A DNA stretch of 64,000 bases from a virus: positions 1-64,000 of the IMG/VR virus record IMGVR_UViG_3300035703_000045; one strand, 5' to 3'. The position numbers and the translations under genes were made by a program. Shown one piece after another: positions 14,232-22,795 of the stretch; position 1 is the first letter of the stretch, and every line of letters starts with the position of its first letter. Under the pieces are notes generated by a model. That model was not told the DNA's origin. It did no database searches and saw only the letters and a list, made by a program, of their open reading frames with translations.

Positions 14232-14873
14232 ATGAACACCACCGACAACCGAGGGGTTCTCACCCCCATCCACACCGCCTGCGAGATCGCCGAGTCGGCT
14301 CTCGCTGATGCCAACGAGGTGCTCGCCTGCCTGCCAGTGATCATGGATGCCAGCGAGGGTGTCAGCAATCGTGACATCGCCTACTGGGGCGTGAGCGAGG
14401 GCATGGTTCGCCGGTACAAGGTGCTCGCCACCATCATCGCCTTGGGCGACGACGAGGGTGCCCAGTGCGATCTCTTCACGGCTCGCAAGGTCGTGAACGC
14501 CACGTTCAAGGTCAAGGGCATCACCACCGAGATGATGAACGAGGTCATCGCTGAGAGCGACACCGTGTCGCAGGCGGTCGCTGGTCTTCAGGCTCTCGCC
14601 TTGGCTCCGGTCATGACCGAGGTGGACGAGGACGAGACGGACGGCGACGGCGACGGCGACGAGGATCAGACCCCCGACCCCAAGGACGACCTCGCCAAGA
14701 AGGTCACCAACTGGCTCACGGCTGGTCAGGGTTCGCTTCGCAAGGTCGTGGAGGCGCAGGGCAACGGGTTCGTCCTGACCGATGAGCAGGTCGTCGCTCT
14801 CACCACCCTGACCGACCTCGTCGCTCAGATCAACGCCAACGCCAACGCTCAGAAGACGGTCGTCGCCGTCTGA
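14232..14873 (+). CDS. HTH protein, first gene of the early rightward operon
   Basis: 213 residues. The segment VSNRDIAYWGVSEGMVRRYKVLA (about 44-66) reads as a helix-turn-helix. A D/E/G-rich acidic linker follows (about 133-152), then a C-terminal helical domain. It has a good ribosome site (GAAAGGAC). It is GC-rich with strong C/G third-position preference, unlike the structural genes. It lies next to the DnaA-box region, so an autoregulator of the six palindromes or a replication or partition protein is plausible. It lacks ParB nuclease motifs. Confidence 0.6.
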   Translation: MNTTDNRGVLTPIHTACEIAESALADANEVLACLPVIMDASEGVSNRDIAYWGVSEGMVRRYKVLATIIALGDDEGAQCDLFTARKVVNATFKVKGITTEMMNEVIAESDTVSQAVAGLQALALAPVMTEVDEDETDGDGDGDEDQTPDPKDDLAKKVTNWLTAGQGSLRKVVEAQGNGFVLTDEQVVALTTLTDLVAQINANANAQKTVVAV

Positions 14874-14998
14874 TGACACCGCCAGTAGCAGTGGGGATGC
14901 CACGGGGCATCAGCAATCCCACGGGGGGTTCAACTCCCCCCACTGGCACTGCTGGACGAGTGCACGGGCAACTGTGCGCTCGTCTAGTATCAACACCG

Positions 14999-15015
14999 TG
15001 CGTTACCGTAACGCA
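14999..15015. repeat. 17-bp early-operon palindrome, copy 2
   Basis: TGCGTTACCGTAACGCA, ending 19 bp before the ATG of the DUF6011-like gene, the same distance as copy 1. A TAGTAT box at 14985-14990 lies just upstream, so the palindrome might sit at the transcript start. Confidence 0.9.
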
Positions 15016-15034
15016 CCCGAATGAAAGGACAGCC

Positions 15035-15874
15035 ATGAACCAGCCCAGCGAGAAGCAGATCGGATTCATCCGGTCTCTCGTCAACGAGCGTCGTCAGACG
15101 CTCACCGACCTCAAGCCCGAGTGGCTCACCACTCCGACCACGACCCGTGAGGCGAGCGACATCATCTCCCGACTGATGGATCTGCCCCGTGACCCGAAGG
15201 CTCCGACCGCCGAAGATGCCGACCTCGCCACCGACATGGCAATCCTCAAGAACGGACTGGGCGAATTGTCGGGGCGTGACTTCCACTTCGCCTCGTCGCT
15301 CGTCAAGCAGTACGAAGAGCGTGGCACCCTGTCCGACCGCCAACGGGCGTTCATCCCCAAGTTGTTCAAGGCGATGGACGGTGCTGACAAGCCCGTGCCC
15401 ATGGGCATCCACCGTGCCAGCGACGGCACCATCGTCCTCGTCTACCTGACCAAGAACGGTCGTCAGGCTGGCAAGGTGCTGGACGAGGGCACCTTCATCT
15501 ACGCCAGCGGTGTCATCGCCCGTTTCAACCTGTCCGACGAGACGGTGATCTCGCAGGCGCAGGCTCAGGAGTTCGGGCGCACCCACGGCTTCTGCGTGGC
15601 ATGTGCCAAGCCCCTCACCGACGACCGCTCGCTCGCATCGGGCTACGGCGCAGTGTGCGCTGGCAAGTACGGGTGGCACTACTGCACCCGTGAAGAGGCG
15701 GTGGCGATCTTGGGTCGCCCCGTCGCCTGCCAGCACCAGTGGGAGTTGGTCAAGACGGACACCAACTACTACAACCCCCAATTGGGGACGGGGTCGTGGA
15801 CGGAGCACTACGAGTGCGCCAACTGCGACGAGTGCAAGACGGTCAACATCGTCAACAACCGCTCGGGCGACTGA
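15035..15874 (+). CDS. DUF6011-like zinc-binding protein
   Basis: 279 residues starting at ATG 15035 after GAAAGGAC. The N-terminus (SEKQIGFIRSLVNERR) is a form seen in phage DNA-metabolism proteins. A central domain (about 80-180) precedes FCVACAKPLTDDRSLASGYG..C (about 187-213), the DUF6011-type Cys cluster, then CQHQWELV and CANCDECK. The cysteines suggest zinc binding and nucleic-acid contact. Expressed between the HTH and SNF2 genes. Function unknown. Confidence 0.55.
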   Translation: MNQPSEKQIGFIRSLVNERRQTLTDLKPEWLTTPTTTREASDIISRLMDLPRDPKAPTAEDADLATDMAILKNGLGELSGRDFHFASSLVKQYEERGTLSDRQRAFIPKLFKAMDGADKPVPMGIHRASDGTIVLVYLTKNGRQAGKVLDEGTFIYASGVIARFNLSDETVISQAQAQEFGRTHGFCVACAKPLTDDRSLASGYGAVCAGKYGWHYCTREEAVAILGRPVACQHQWELVKTDTNYYNPQLGTGSWTEHYECANCDECKTVNIVNNRSGD

Positions 15875-15935
15875 TCAGGGGGTGGTATCGGGCAATCTGA
15901 TATCCATCCCATATCCCATCCGACTGCTGGGGGGT

Positions 15936-15952
15936 TGCGTTACCGTAACGCA
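15936..15952. repeat. 17-bp early-operon palindrome, copy 3
   Basis: TGCGTTACCGTAACGCA flanked by GGGG and CCCC, lengthening the inverted repeat with one mismatch. It lies 61 bp after the previous stop and 50 bp before the SNF2 ATG. Confidence 0.9.
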
Positions 15953-16002
15953 CCCCCTAGCCTGACCCTTCCAACCAACCCAACCACCGAAAGGACACCA
16001 CC

Positions 16003-17568
16003 ATGTCGTTCATTGACGACTTCCTCAACGACCTCCAGCCCACCGCTGGACGACCCTCGCCCCAACCTGTGGGCGTGTCCAGCCTCACCGTCCCGACCCT
16101 GCACCTGCCCCTGATGGACTACCAGCAGGAGTCGGTGCAGTTCGCATTGACCCGTCGCAGTGCCTACCTCGCCCTTGACATGGGCTTGGGCAAGACGGCA
16201 GTCGCCATCGCCATCGCCACTGCTGTTGCCCAGCAGGAGCACCGTCAGGTGCTCATCGTGGTGCCCCCGTCGCTCCGTACCAACTGGGTGCGAGAGTTCG
16301 GGAAGTTCAGCCCCGACCTCAGCATCCACGTCTTTGACAAGTCGGCTCCCACGCCGACCATCAGGGTGCCTCGCATGGTCAACGGCTCCCCGTTGACGGT
16401 GGACGGCAAGAAGGTCATGGACGAGGTTCCCAACCCGAACCCTCCGACCCTCCCGACCAGCAACGTGCTCATCGTGGGCGACTCCACCGTGGAGGGCTGG
16501 GCGCACTGGTTGTCCACCTCTCCCCGTCCGGTCGGTGCGGTCATCGTTGATGAGGCGCATCGGATGAAGAATCCGAAGGCGTTGCGAACCAAGGCTCTCG
16601 CCCAACTCATCAAGTCCATGCCCAGCGACGGCGTGAGGATCATGATGTCGGGCACCCCTGCGCCCAACGGTCGTGCGTCGGAACTCGCCACCGCACTGGA
16701 ACTGGTGGACGGCTGGAGCACGGTCTCCAAGGGCACGTTCTGGCACTACTACTGCCCCCCTGCCAAGTTCGGTCGTGAGCATCTGCCCGAGCGTGTGCAG
16801 GAGTTGGGCGAGAAGTGCCGGAGCACGTTCATGCTCCGTCGCCTCCGTGGTGAGGTGCTGACCCTCCCGAACAAGGGACGCAGTGCCATCGCCGTGGAGG
16901 GCAAGGGCACCGCCGTGCGTAAGTACATCAGCGCAGAGGAAGACCTCATTGAATTCCTCAGCGGTGAGGGTCGCTCCACTGAGGGTGCCGGTCGTGCAGA
17001 AGCACTGGTGCGTCTCACCACTCTCCGTGCCCTCGCTGGTCAGGCGAAGGTGGACGGTGCGGTCACCCTCATCAAGGAGATGCTGGAGGACGACCCCTCG
17101 GGCATCCTCGTCATCGCAGAGCATCAGGCGGTCATGGACGCACTGGAGATGGCGTTCATCGGCAAGGCTGTCAGCATCCGTGGTGGCATGACCGACACGC
17201 AGAAGAGCGATGCCGTGGACATGTTCAACGGTGGTCACGCTCAGGTGCTCATCGGTCAGATCACCAGTGCAGGCGTGGGCTTCACCCTGCACGGTGGTGG
17301 TCGCAACCATCGGGTCGTCGTCGTGCAGTTGCCGTGGACTCCTGCTGAACTCCAGCAGGCAGAGGATCGCCTCCACCGCATCGGGCAGACGCACGATGTG
17401 GAGGTGACCATTGTGCTCACGCACATTGATGGCAAGTGGAGCATTGATGAGCGACTGTGGGGTCTCTTGGAGCAGAAGGCGTTCAGTGCCACCGCCATGA
17501 TCAACGGCGAGGGAGAGTTCCTCACGGACAGCGAAATCCGTGAGGGTCTGCTGGACACCTACCGCTGA
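16003..17568 (+). CDS. SNF2/DEAD-family helicase, early copy
   Basis: 521 residues. Q-like motif MDYQQESV (38-45), Walker A DMGLGKT (59-65), motif Ia VVPPSLRTNW, Walker B VDEAHRMKN, motif III MSGTPAPNGR, and a second RecA lobe with ITSAGVGFTLHGGG (motif V) and QAEDRLHRIGQ (motif VI). This is a complete SNF2-type ATPase core; it translocates on duplex DNA rather than unwinding it. A ribosome site (GAAAGGAC) precedes ATG 16003. A second, unrelated-looking SNF2 gene lies at 50-52 kb. Its early position suggests remodelling of host or phage DNA, transcription or defence complexes. Confidence 0.9.
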   Translation: MSFIDDFLNDLQPTAGRPSPQPVGVSSLTVPTLHLPLMDYQQESVQFALTRRSAYLALDMGLGKTAVAIAIATAVAQQEHRQVLIVVPPSLRTNWVREFGKFSPDLSIHVFDKSAPTPTIRVPRMVNGSPLTVDGKKVMDEVPNPNPPTLPTSNVLIVGDSTVEGWAHWLSTSPRPVGAVIVDEAHRMKNPKALRTKALAQLIKSMPSDGVRIMMSGTPAPNGRASELATALELVDGWSTVSKGTFWHYYCPPAKFGREHLPERVQELGEKCRSTFMLRRLRGEVLTLPNKGRSAIAVEGKGTAVRKYISAEEDLIEFLSGEGRSTEGAGRAEALVRLTTLRALAGQAKVDGAVTLIKEMLEDDPSGILVIAEHQAVMDALEMAFIGKAVSIRGGMTDTQKSDAVDMFNGGHAQVLIGQITSAGVGFTLHGGGRNHRVVVVQLPWTPAELQQAEDRLHRIGQTHDVEVTIVLTHIDGKWSIDERLWGLLEQKAFSATAMINGEGEFLTDSEIREGLLDTYR

Positions 17569-17590
17569 CCCCACCCCGACCACGGTGGGG

Positions 17591-17607
17591 TGCGTTACGG
17601 TAACGCA
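17591..17607. repeat. 17-bp early-operon palindrome, copy 4
   Basis: TGCGTTACGGTAACGCA inside a longer perfect inverted repeat: GGTGGGG pairs with CCCCACC, giving 15-bp arms around one base. It lies 22 bp after the SNF2 stop. Confidence 0.9.
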
Positions 17608-17631
17608 CCCCACCGATATCCATATCAAAGG

Positions 17632-17660
17632 TTGCAATATCAGATTGCGACCCCTAGAAT
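17632..17660 (+). promoter_or_regulatory. Sigma-70-type promoter before the CobS-like gene
   Basis: TTGCAA (17632-17637), 17-bp spacer, TAGAAT (17655-17660), about 48 bp before the ATG. The same -35/spacer form recurs at 21275 and, with CTGCAA, at 56295. Confidence 0.6.
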
Positions 17661-17707
17661 CCCAGTTACAAGTTCAGACCAACCCAACCACAAGAAAGGC
17701 AATCAAC

Positions 17708-18934
17708 ATGGCAACCATCCAAGAACTCGCTCTCGCCAAGCGACAGAACAAGCAGGCTCTCGCCACATCGGGAACGATGGAGGGCATGCGGTGCGACATC
17801 ATGTCGGACTCGCTCGTCCCCGACGGACAGCCCAACCAGCGCAAGGTCGCTGTCAAGTGGGAGGACGGCGAGGAGGGCTTCTACCTGCCCCGTCAGTTGG
17901 AGGTCGTGGAGCCGAAGACCCACGCCTTCATCCCGACCGCACAGCCCGTCCTCGTTGGACAGGCACAGCCCCAGCCCGTGGCGTTGTCCAGTGCCCCTGC
18001 CGTCGTGATGGGTGCGCTTCCCAGCCACCCCGACCACGACTTCTACGACGAGTTCCGTCCGTCGCCCGTCGTCAAGGAGATGCACATCGCCCGTCAGGCG
18101 ATGCTGGGGAGCGACCTCAACTCCACCGAGTACCTCATGGAGTGGTGGAACAAGCGTGACGAGTCGGGCTTCAGCAAGCCCCTCGCCCTCGTCGGTGACA
18201 CGCAGGCTGGCAAGACCATGGAGGTGGAGCGTCTCGCATTCGCCATCGCAGAGCGCATGGGTCTCAGCAAGCCCGTCCCCGTCTTCACGGTGATGGGTTC
18301 CAACGGCGTGACCGATCACGATCTGTTCGGCACCACTCGCACTGACCCCATGACGGGTCAGCCCGTGTTCATGCGTGGCACCGTGCAGATGGCTTGCGAG
18401 GCTCCCGTCGCCATCCTCTACTTGGATGAGGTCAACGCCATGGGTGGCAACGTCACCAGTGCCCTGCACCCCATCATTGACGGACGACACAAGTTCACCA
18501 ACTTGCGTCTCCCCGTCCGTACCGAGGCTGGCTACAGCCCCATGACCATCAACGTCTCCAAGGGTCTGTGGGTCATCGCCTCTTGGAACCCTGCCTACGC
18601 TGGCATGAACAAGACCAACGAGGCGTTCACCGCACGGTTCAAGGTGCTGGAGTGGAACTACGACTCCGCACTGGAAGACCACATCATCGGCTCGCCTGCG
18701 CTCCGCATGCTGGCTGACCAGTTGCGGAACCTGCGCTCCAAGCGCATCCTCAACACGCCGGTCGGTATCACCGACCTCAAGGACATCAAGTGGGAGGCGC
18801 ACAAGTTCGGTGCCAAGGTCGCACTGGATTCCTTCTTGGGCAAGTTCATCAGCGAGGCTGAGAAGATGGCGGTCTCGTCGGCAATGACCGACGGCTCCAT
18901 CTATCAAACCCTCCAGTTGGAGGTGAACTCCTGA
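17708..18934 (+). CDS. CobS-like MoxR-type AAA+ ATPase
   Basis: 408 residues. The N-terminal 110 residues are variable. ALVGDTQAGKT is the Walker A (163-170), ILYLDEVNAM the Walker B (about 236-245), and VIASWNPAYAGMNKTNEAFTARF holds sensor 1 and the Arg finger, as in CobS/MoxR-type ATPases. Partner: the metallopeptidase/vWA protein encoded next, a CobS-CobT-like pair. In cobalamin synthesis CobS-CobT drive CobN; no CobN-like gene is seen here, so chaperone-like remodelling of another target is likelier. It has its own promoter and palindrome upstream. Confidence 0.8.
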   Translation: MATIQELALAKRQNKQALATSGTMEGMRCDIMSDSLVPDGQPNQRKVAVKWEDGEEGFYLPRQLEVVEPKTHAFIPTAQPVLVGQAQPQPVALSSAPAVVMGALPSHPDHDFYDEFRPSPVVKEMHIARQAMLGSDLNSTEYLMEWWNKRDESGFSKPLALVGDTQAGKTMEVERLAFAIAERMGLSKPVPVFTVMGSNGVTDHDLFGTTRTDPMTGQPVFMRGTVQMACEAPVAILYLDEVNAMGGNVTSALHPIIDGRHKFTNLRLPVRTEAGYSPMTINVSKGLWVIASWNPAYAGMNKTNEAFTARFKVLEWNYDSALEDHIIGSPALRMLADQLRNLRSKRILNTPVGITDLKDIKWEAHKFGAKVALDSFLGKFISEAEKMAVSSAMTDGSIYQTLQLEVNS

Positions 18935-18948
18935 CAGCCTGAGGTGGG

Positions 18949-18965
18949 TGCGTTACGGTAACGCA
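18949..18965. repeat. 17-bp early-operon palindrome, copy 5
   Basis: TGCGTTACGGTAACGCA within perfect 16-bp arms around one base: GAGGTGG pairs with CCACCTC. It starts 14 bp after the CobS-like stop. The flanks differ from copy 4 yet still pair. Confidence 0.9.
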
Positions 18966-19074
18966 CCCACCTCATACCCCACCCATACCGATATCAACTG
19001 CAAGCAGAACCATCCACTTGCATTTGAACTTCATCACACCCACCCCGTACACTCATCAACAGAGAGGACACATC

Positions 19075-21156
19075 ATGACGAAGAAGCAGTTGACCCCCGA
19101 AGAGATGATGGAGCGCAACGTGCGTCGGCAGATGCAGAGGCACGGTGCCAAGATCCGTGAGCGCATCAAGGCTGACACCGAACTGCACGAAGAGCAGAAG
19201 CGTCAAGAGGCGCAGAAACTCATCGCACAGATGGAGGCGAGTGCCAACCGAGGCACGGTGGAGCACAGCGACTACGACAAGGCGCAGTGGCTGTGCGACA
19301 GCATCAAGCAGATCACCACGGTCGTGGCTCGCTCGTTTGGTCAAGACCAGCCCATCGTGCACAAGTACAGCAACATGATTGCTGACCGCATGTTGATGGC
19401 GTTCACTGACCTGAAGGTGGTGACCATCGGCATCAAGCCGTCGCTCGTTCAATTCTCCAGCGACGAAGAAGTGCGGCGCACCACTGCTGTGATCAAGGGT
19501 GCCACCTACCATGAGTTCGCCCACTGCATGTGGACGAAGCATCTCATCAAGGACTACTTCCCGATTGACGATAACGCCCACAAGAACTTCAAGGCGTGGA
19601 ACCTCTTGGAGGACGGACGCATTGAGGCTCTGCTCATCGTGAAGTCTCCGATCATCAAGAAGTACCTTCTTCCGATGATGTGGGACATCGTCGTGAACGT
19701 CGGTGACGAGAGCACTGATGAGTACGACAGGGTGTACCGAATCGCACGGGCAGTACCTTTCTTGCTTGTTCGCACCTACATTCCAAAGGGCATCCAGCGT
19801 CAGGCTGTCATGAACGTGTGGAAGGTACTGGATCTCTCAAACAGAGACACCCCAGCAACTCGTCAGAATGTCAAGAACATCATCAGCGAGATGCTGTCAG
19901 TGAGCCGTGGGTACAACGCCTGCACGGACATGAATGACCAAATCCCGTTCATCGTTCGGTTCAGCGAGTTGCTCAACGAGTGGGGACAACTGTTCGGTCG
20001 GGTCTTCACCAATGACAGTGCTGGTGACCCCAGTGGTCGTACTGGTGAATCATCGTCGGTGGAATCGGTGGAGTCCCCGTCCGAGTGGGACGAGTCCGAG
20101 TGGGACAACAGCACACCTGCACCCAGCACCTCCGATGGTGACAGCAAGCCGGAGAACTCAGCCAAGGGTGAGTCGCACAAGCCATCTGATATGGATATGG
20201 AATCGGACGATGACTCCGACTTCAGCGTCAAGCCCAGCGCAGACGACAAGGACGACAAGCCCAGCGACTCCGACGACAAGGAGAACGATGGCTCCAAGGA
20301 CGATGAGCAATCGCAGGGGAAGTCATCCGACCACGGTGACGAGTCCAACAACAATCCGCACGAAGAGTTGAACAAGGCTGTCAACGAAGCCGTGAGTGAC
20401 TACGAGTTGTCGGCGGTCATGAAGCACTGGGGTGACACCCTCCGCACTGGGTTGCCCTCCTACACGCAACCTCTCCCCACCGATAGCAAAGTGACCGATG
20501 ACGGAGAGATGGTTCGCATCGGCATGATCAATGCACTGGACACGGTGGTCATGACCGCCAGCCCGTCATGGAAGTACCGCATGGAGACTGGTGCCGTGCT
20601 GGATGTGGATGCCTTCACCAACCGTGAGGTGGGTGACGATGCCTACTGGATGGACAAGGACGACAGTGGTGAGCGTGGTCACGACCTCGCCATCAGCATC
20701 CTGCTGGACTGCTCAGGCTCCATGATGGGCACATACTCCGCACTGGGGTCGTGTGCATACGGAATCCATAGCGCATCACAGTCGCTTGGTATCCCGTGCA
20801 CGACGAGCATCTTCGGGACGCACCAGTACATCCTGTGGGGCGAGGACGAGACCCCGACTCCAGTGATCATGCCCGACCTTGGTGGTACTCAGGTTCGGGA
20901 ATGCTTGGAGTCGCTCCCGACTCAACGAGCAGGCAAGTCACGGCAGATCGTGTTCATCCTCACCGATGGTGATTGGGAGTACGACATCCCCACGCTCCTG
21001 CCCTACATGGATGAGGACGTGCACATCGTTCTGATCGGATTGGGGATGCCCTTGGCAAAGTTGACTCAGAAGTCCCCCAGCCGTGCGATCACCATCAAGT
21101 CGGTGATTGATCTGCCGAAGATGGTTGAGCAGGTCATCGGAGACTTCTTCCGGTGA
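19075..21156 (+). CDS. CobT-like metallopeptidase/vWA protein
   Basis: 693 residues. The N-terminal half contains TYHEFAHCMW (HExxH at 146-150) and NLLEDGRIE (176-184), the pattern of the metallopeptidase-like domain fused to vWA in CobT-type proteins. An acidic S/D/E/K linker covers about 325-430. The C-terminal vWA domain has the MIDAS motif LLDCSGSMMG (DCSGS 545-549), and LTDGDWEYD later supplies the other ligand. The ATG at 19075 has AGAGAGGAC upstream. It probably works with the AAA+ ATPase just before it as a remodelling complex. Confidence 0.8.
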   Translation: MTKKQLTPEEMMERNVRRQMQRHGAKIRERIKADTELHEEQKRQEAQKLIAQMEASANRGTVEHSDYDKAQWLCDSIKQITTVVARSFGQDQPIVHKYSNMIADRMLMAFTDLKVVTIGIKPSLVQFSSDEEVRRTTAVIKGATYHEFAHCMWTKHLIKDYFPIDDNAHKNFKAWNLLEDGRIEALLIVKSPIIKKYLLPMMWDIVVNVGDESTDEYDRVYRIARAVPFLLVRTYIPKGIQRQAVMNVWKVLDLSNRDTPATRQNVKNIISEMLSVSRGYNACTDMNDQIPFIVRFSELLNEWGQLFGRVFTNDSAGDPSGRTGESSSVESVESPSEWDESEWDNSTPAPSTSDGDSKPENSAKGESHKPSDMDMESDDDSDFSVKPSADDKDDKPSDSDDKENDGSKDDEQSQGKSSDHGDESNNNPHEELNKAVNEAVSDYELSAVMKHWGDTLRTGLPSYTQPLPTDSKVTDDGEMVRIGMINALDTVVMTASPSWKYRMETGAVLDVDAFTNREVGDDAYWMDKDDSGERGHDLAISILLDCSGSMMGTYSALGSCAYGIHSASQSLGIPCTTSIFGTHQYILWGEDETPTPVIMPDLGGTQVRECLESLPTQRAGKSRQIVFILTDGDWEYDIPTLLPYMDEDVHIVLIGLGMPLAKLTQKSPSRAITIKSVIDLPKMVEQVIGDFFR

Positions 21157-21160
21157 CCTG

Positions 21161-21177
21161 CCACCCATTTGATATCC
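21161..21177 (+). repeat. 17-bp post-stop repeat, copy 1
   Basis: CCACCCATTTGATATCC begins 4 bp after the stop of the vWA gene. An identical copy starts 4 bp after another stop, at 23079. Confidence 0.75.
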
Positions 21178-21252
21178 AACCCATATCCATCCATATGGAC
21201 GGCACCGCATGCAACTGTGGTGCCGTCCAACTGGACGGTCACTGAAACAGTG

Positions 21253-21269
21253 TGCGTTACGGTAACGCA
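21253..21269. repeat. 17-bp early-operon palindrome, copy 6
   Basis: TGCGTTACGGTAACGCA, the last copy found; none was seen elsewhere in the window. It lies 5 bp upstream of the -35 box of the 21.3-kb promoter. Confidence 0.9.
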
Positions 21270-21274
21270 CTGAG

Positions 21275-21303
21275 TTGCAAGACACGACAAGAACAGATAG
21301 TTT
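21275..21303 (+). promoter_or_regulatory. Sigma-70-type promoter before the small early genes
   Basis: TTGCAA (21275-21280), 17-bp spacer, TAGTTT (21298-21303), about 30 bp before the ATG. The adjacent palindrome is well placed for an operator. Confidence 0.55.
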
Positions 21304-21333
21304 GAAATCAAACACAACTAGGAAGGCACAACG

Positions 21334-21642
21334 ATGACGAACACAACGACAGAAGTAACATCCGACATGCTGTGGGACATGAACTTTGCGACCGGCGAAG
21401 ACATCAAGTTCATCTCTTACAGCGGTCGTGCGATGTACGGCAAGACCTGCTTTGGTGTGGTGCTCCCCTGCGCTGAGGATGCCGTGCTGTGGGCACTCAA
21501 CCTGAGCGCAGAAGAGTTCGCTCCGATCCTGAACAACCCTCGGATTGACAGCATGGGTCGCAACATCGTGGTCTACTTCCCGAACCTCATCATCAGCGAC
21601 GAGACGCTCGCTGAGTGGTCGGACGACGAGGACGAGGACTGA
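21334..21642 (+). CDS. Small acidic early protein
   Basis: 102 residues, with a terminal DDEDED run. TAGGAAGG precedes the ATG. No domain recognised. First of a long series of small early genes with its own likely promoter. Confidence 0.6.
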   Translation: MTNTTTEVTSDMLWDMNFATGEDIKFISYSGRAMYGKTCFGVVLPCAEDAVLWALNLSAEEFAPILNNPRIDSMGRNIVVYFPNLIISDETLAEWSDDEDED

Positions 21643-21647
21643 CACAC

Positions 21648-21965
21648 ATGTACACATTCTTCTACGACGACAACGACAACCACACAGAAGGGAACACCAC
21701 CGTGAAGTACAACGAGAAGGCACTGGACTACGCCATCGGACACTTCCTGTCCGACTGGGACAAGAACATCCCCAACGACAAGTTGCTGGAGATGATGTAC
21801 TCAGGTGAGTACACAGTCAACGAGGATGGCTTGTCCTCCACGGAGACTGAGGATGCGAACGAGTACATCCTGCCGTGGGAGCCATTTGAGTACATGCCCC
21901 TCAACTGGATCGCAGAGCGCATTGAGATGATGGCGTGGTCTCTCACTGGGGAGGACTTCCGGTGA
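21648..21965 (+). CDS. Small acidic early protein
   Basis: 105 residues from the ATG at 21648 (MYTFFYDDND). Acidic, with aromatic residues in the C-terminal half (YILPWEPFEYMPLNW). No family recognised. Its TGA overlaps the GTG of the next gene. Confidence 0.55.
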   Translation: MYTFFYDDNDNHTEGNTTVKYNEKALDYAIGHFLSDWDKNIPNDKLLEMMYSGEYTVNEDGLSSTETEDANEYILPWEPFEYMPLNWIAERIEMMAWSLTGEDFR

Positions 21966-22348
21966 GCGAGTACAGGACAACAATGACCCCTGCCATGAAG
22001 GAGTTTCTCATGAACGACTTTCTGAAGACCAAGAAGAAGGATGGGTCGGGACGCTGGCACATTGAGTACATCGTCCATGTGTATGTGGACGCTGACTCCC
22101 GTGAAGAAGCATTGGAGAAGGGTGCATACCACCTCCATATGCTGGAGATGTCAGGCAACCTCTCGGATCACTGCGAACTGCTGGCAGACGAGATTGAGGA
22201 TGACTCCACTCCCGACTGCTGGGAACCCGACGAGGATGGGAACATCATGTGCTTGGACTGCATGAACCCATACCCCTCCAACGAGATCGTCACCGATCCA
22301 CGCTGGAACGACCCACGGTGCGAAGAGTGCCACTACAAGAGCAAGTGA
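21962..22348 (+). CDS. Small early protein with Cys cluster
   Basis: 128 residues beginning at GTG 21962, overlapping the previous stop (GTGA). The middle (IEYIVHVYVDADSREEALEKG) looks like a small alpha/beta fold. The C-terminus has CLDCMNPY and CEECHYK, a two-CxxC zinc-ribbon-like site, with an intervening acidic stretch. Possibly nucleic-acid or protein binding. Confidence 0.55.
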   Translation: MSEYRTTMTPAMKEFLMNDFLKTKKKDGSGRWHIEYIVHVYVDADSREEALEKGAYHLHMLEMSGNLSDHCELLADEIEDDSTPDCWEPDEDGNIMCLDCMNPYPSNEIVTDPRWNDPRCEECHYKSK

Positions 22349-22358
22349 GGAAACACAA

Positions 22359-22778
22359 ATGATCAACATCATTTCAAAACAAAATCCAGCAGGAACGCCC
22401 CCCAAGTACGACGGGGACGCACTCATTCTCGCCCAATGCGTCCTTGACGCAGGGGCATGGCTCGCATCCTCCGAATTCTCCTATTGGGGCTGTACCTCAT
22501 CGGGCTTCAGCATCACTACAAATCAAGTGAAGTCAGAGGACTCGTTCCTCTATGTTCCTGACGGAACCATGACCCTCCGCTGGTGCGAAACAGACGGAGC
22601 ATTCGCCAATGACCCGATGATGAAGATGTCCTACAAGGAGTCGCTGGCTTTCCAGCGGAACCTTGCCTCCCTGACGGAGGAGATTCTCCGACTCGCCCAA
22701 GAGCGAGGTCTGTCGCTGGAGAACATCAAGGTCGCCCGTGCCCTTGGCAAATACAAGGGAACATACTTTGGTGATTGA
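22359..22778 (+). CDS. Small early protein of unknown function
   Basis: 139 residues. It contains WGCTSSGFSITTNQVKSE and a helical C-terminus (LASLTEEILRLAQERGLSLENIKVARALG). GAGGAAAC precedes the ATG. No domain recognised. Confidence 0.55.
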   Translation: MINIISKQNPAGTPPKYDGDALILAQCVLDAGAWLASSEFSYWGCTSSGFSITTNQVKSEDSFLYVPDGTMTLRWCETDGAFANDPMMKMSYKESLAFQRNLASLTEEILRLAQERGLSLENIKVARALGKYKGTYFGD

Positions 22779-22795
22779 GAACTAGGAGAAGCAAC

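Noticed and set aside
15940-17637. 565-codon minus-strand open frame opposite the SNF2 helicase
   Set aside because: GC-rich coding DNA often leaves the antisense frame open. It has no recognisable domain, while the plus strand shows all helicase motifs.
17666-18907. 413-codon minus-strand open frame opposite the CobS-like gene
   Set aside because: Same GC-driven shadow; His-rich composition without domain.
14196-21269. Palindromes as CRISPR repeats or recombination sites
   Set aside because: Spacing is several hundred bp to kilobases and each copy is tied to a gene start; no recombinase gene is seen nearby.
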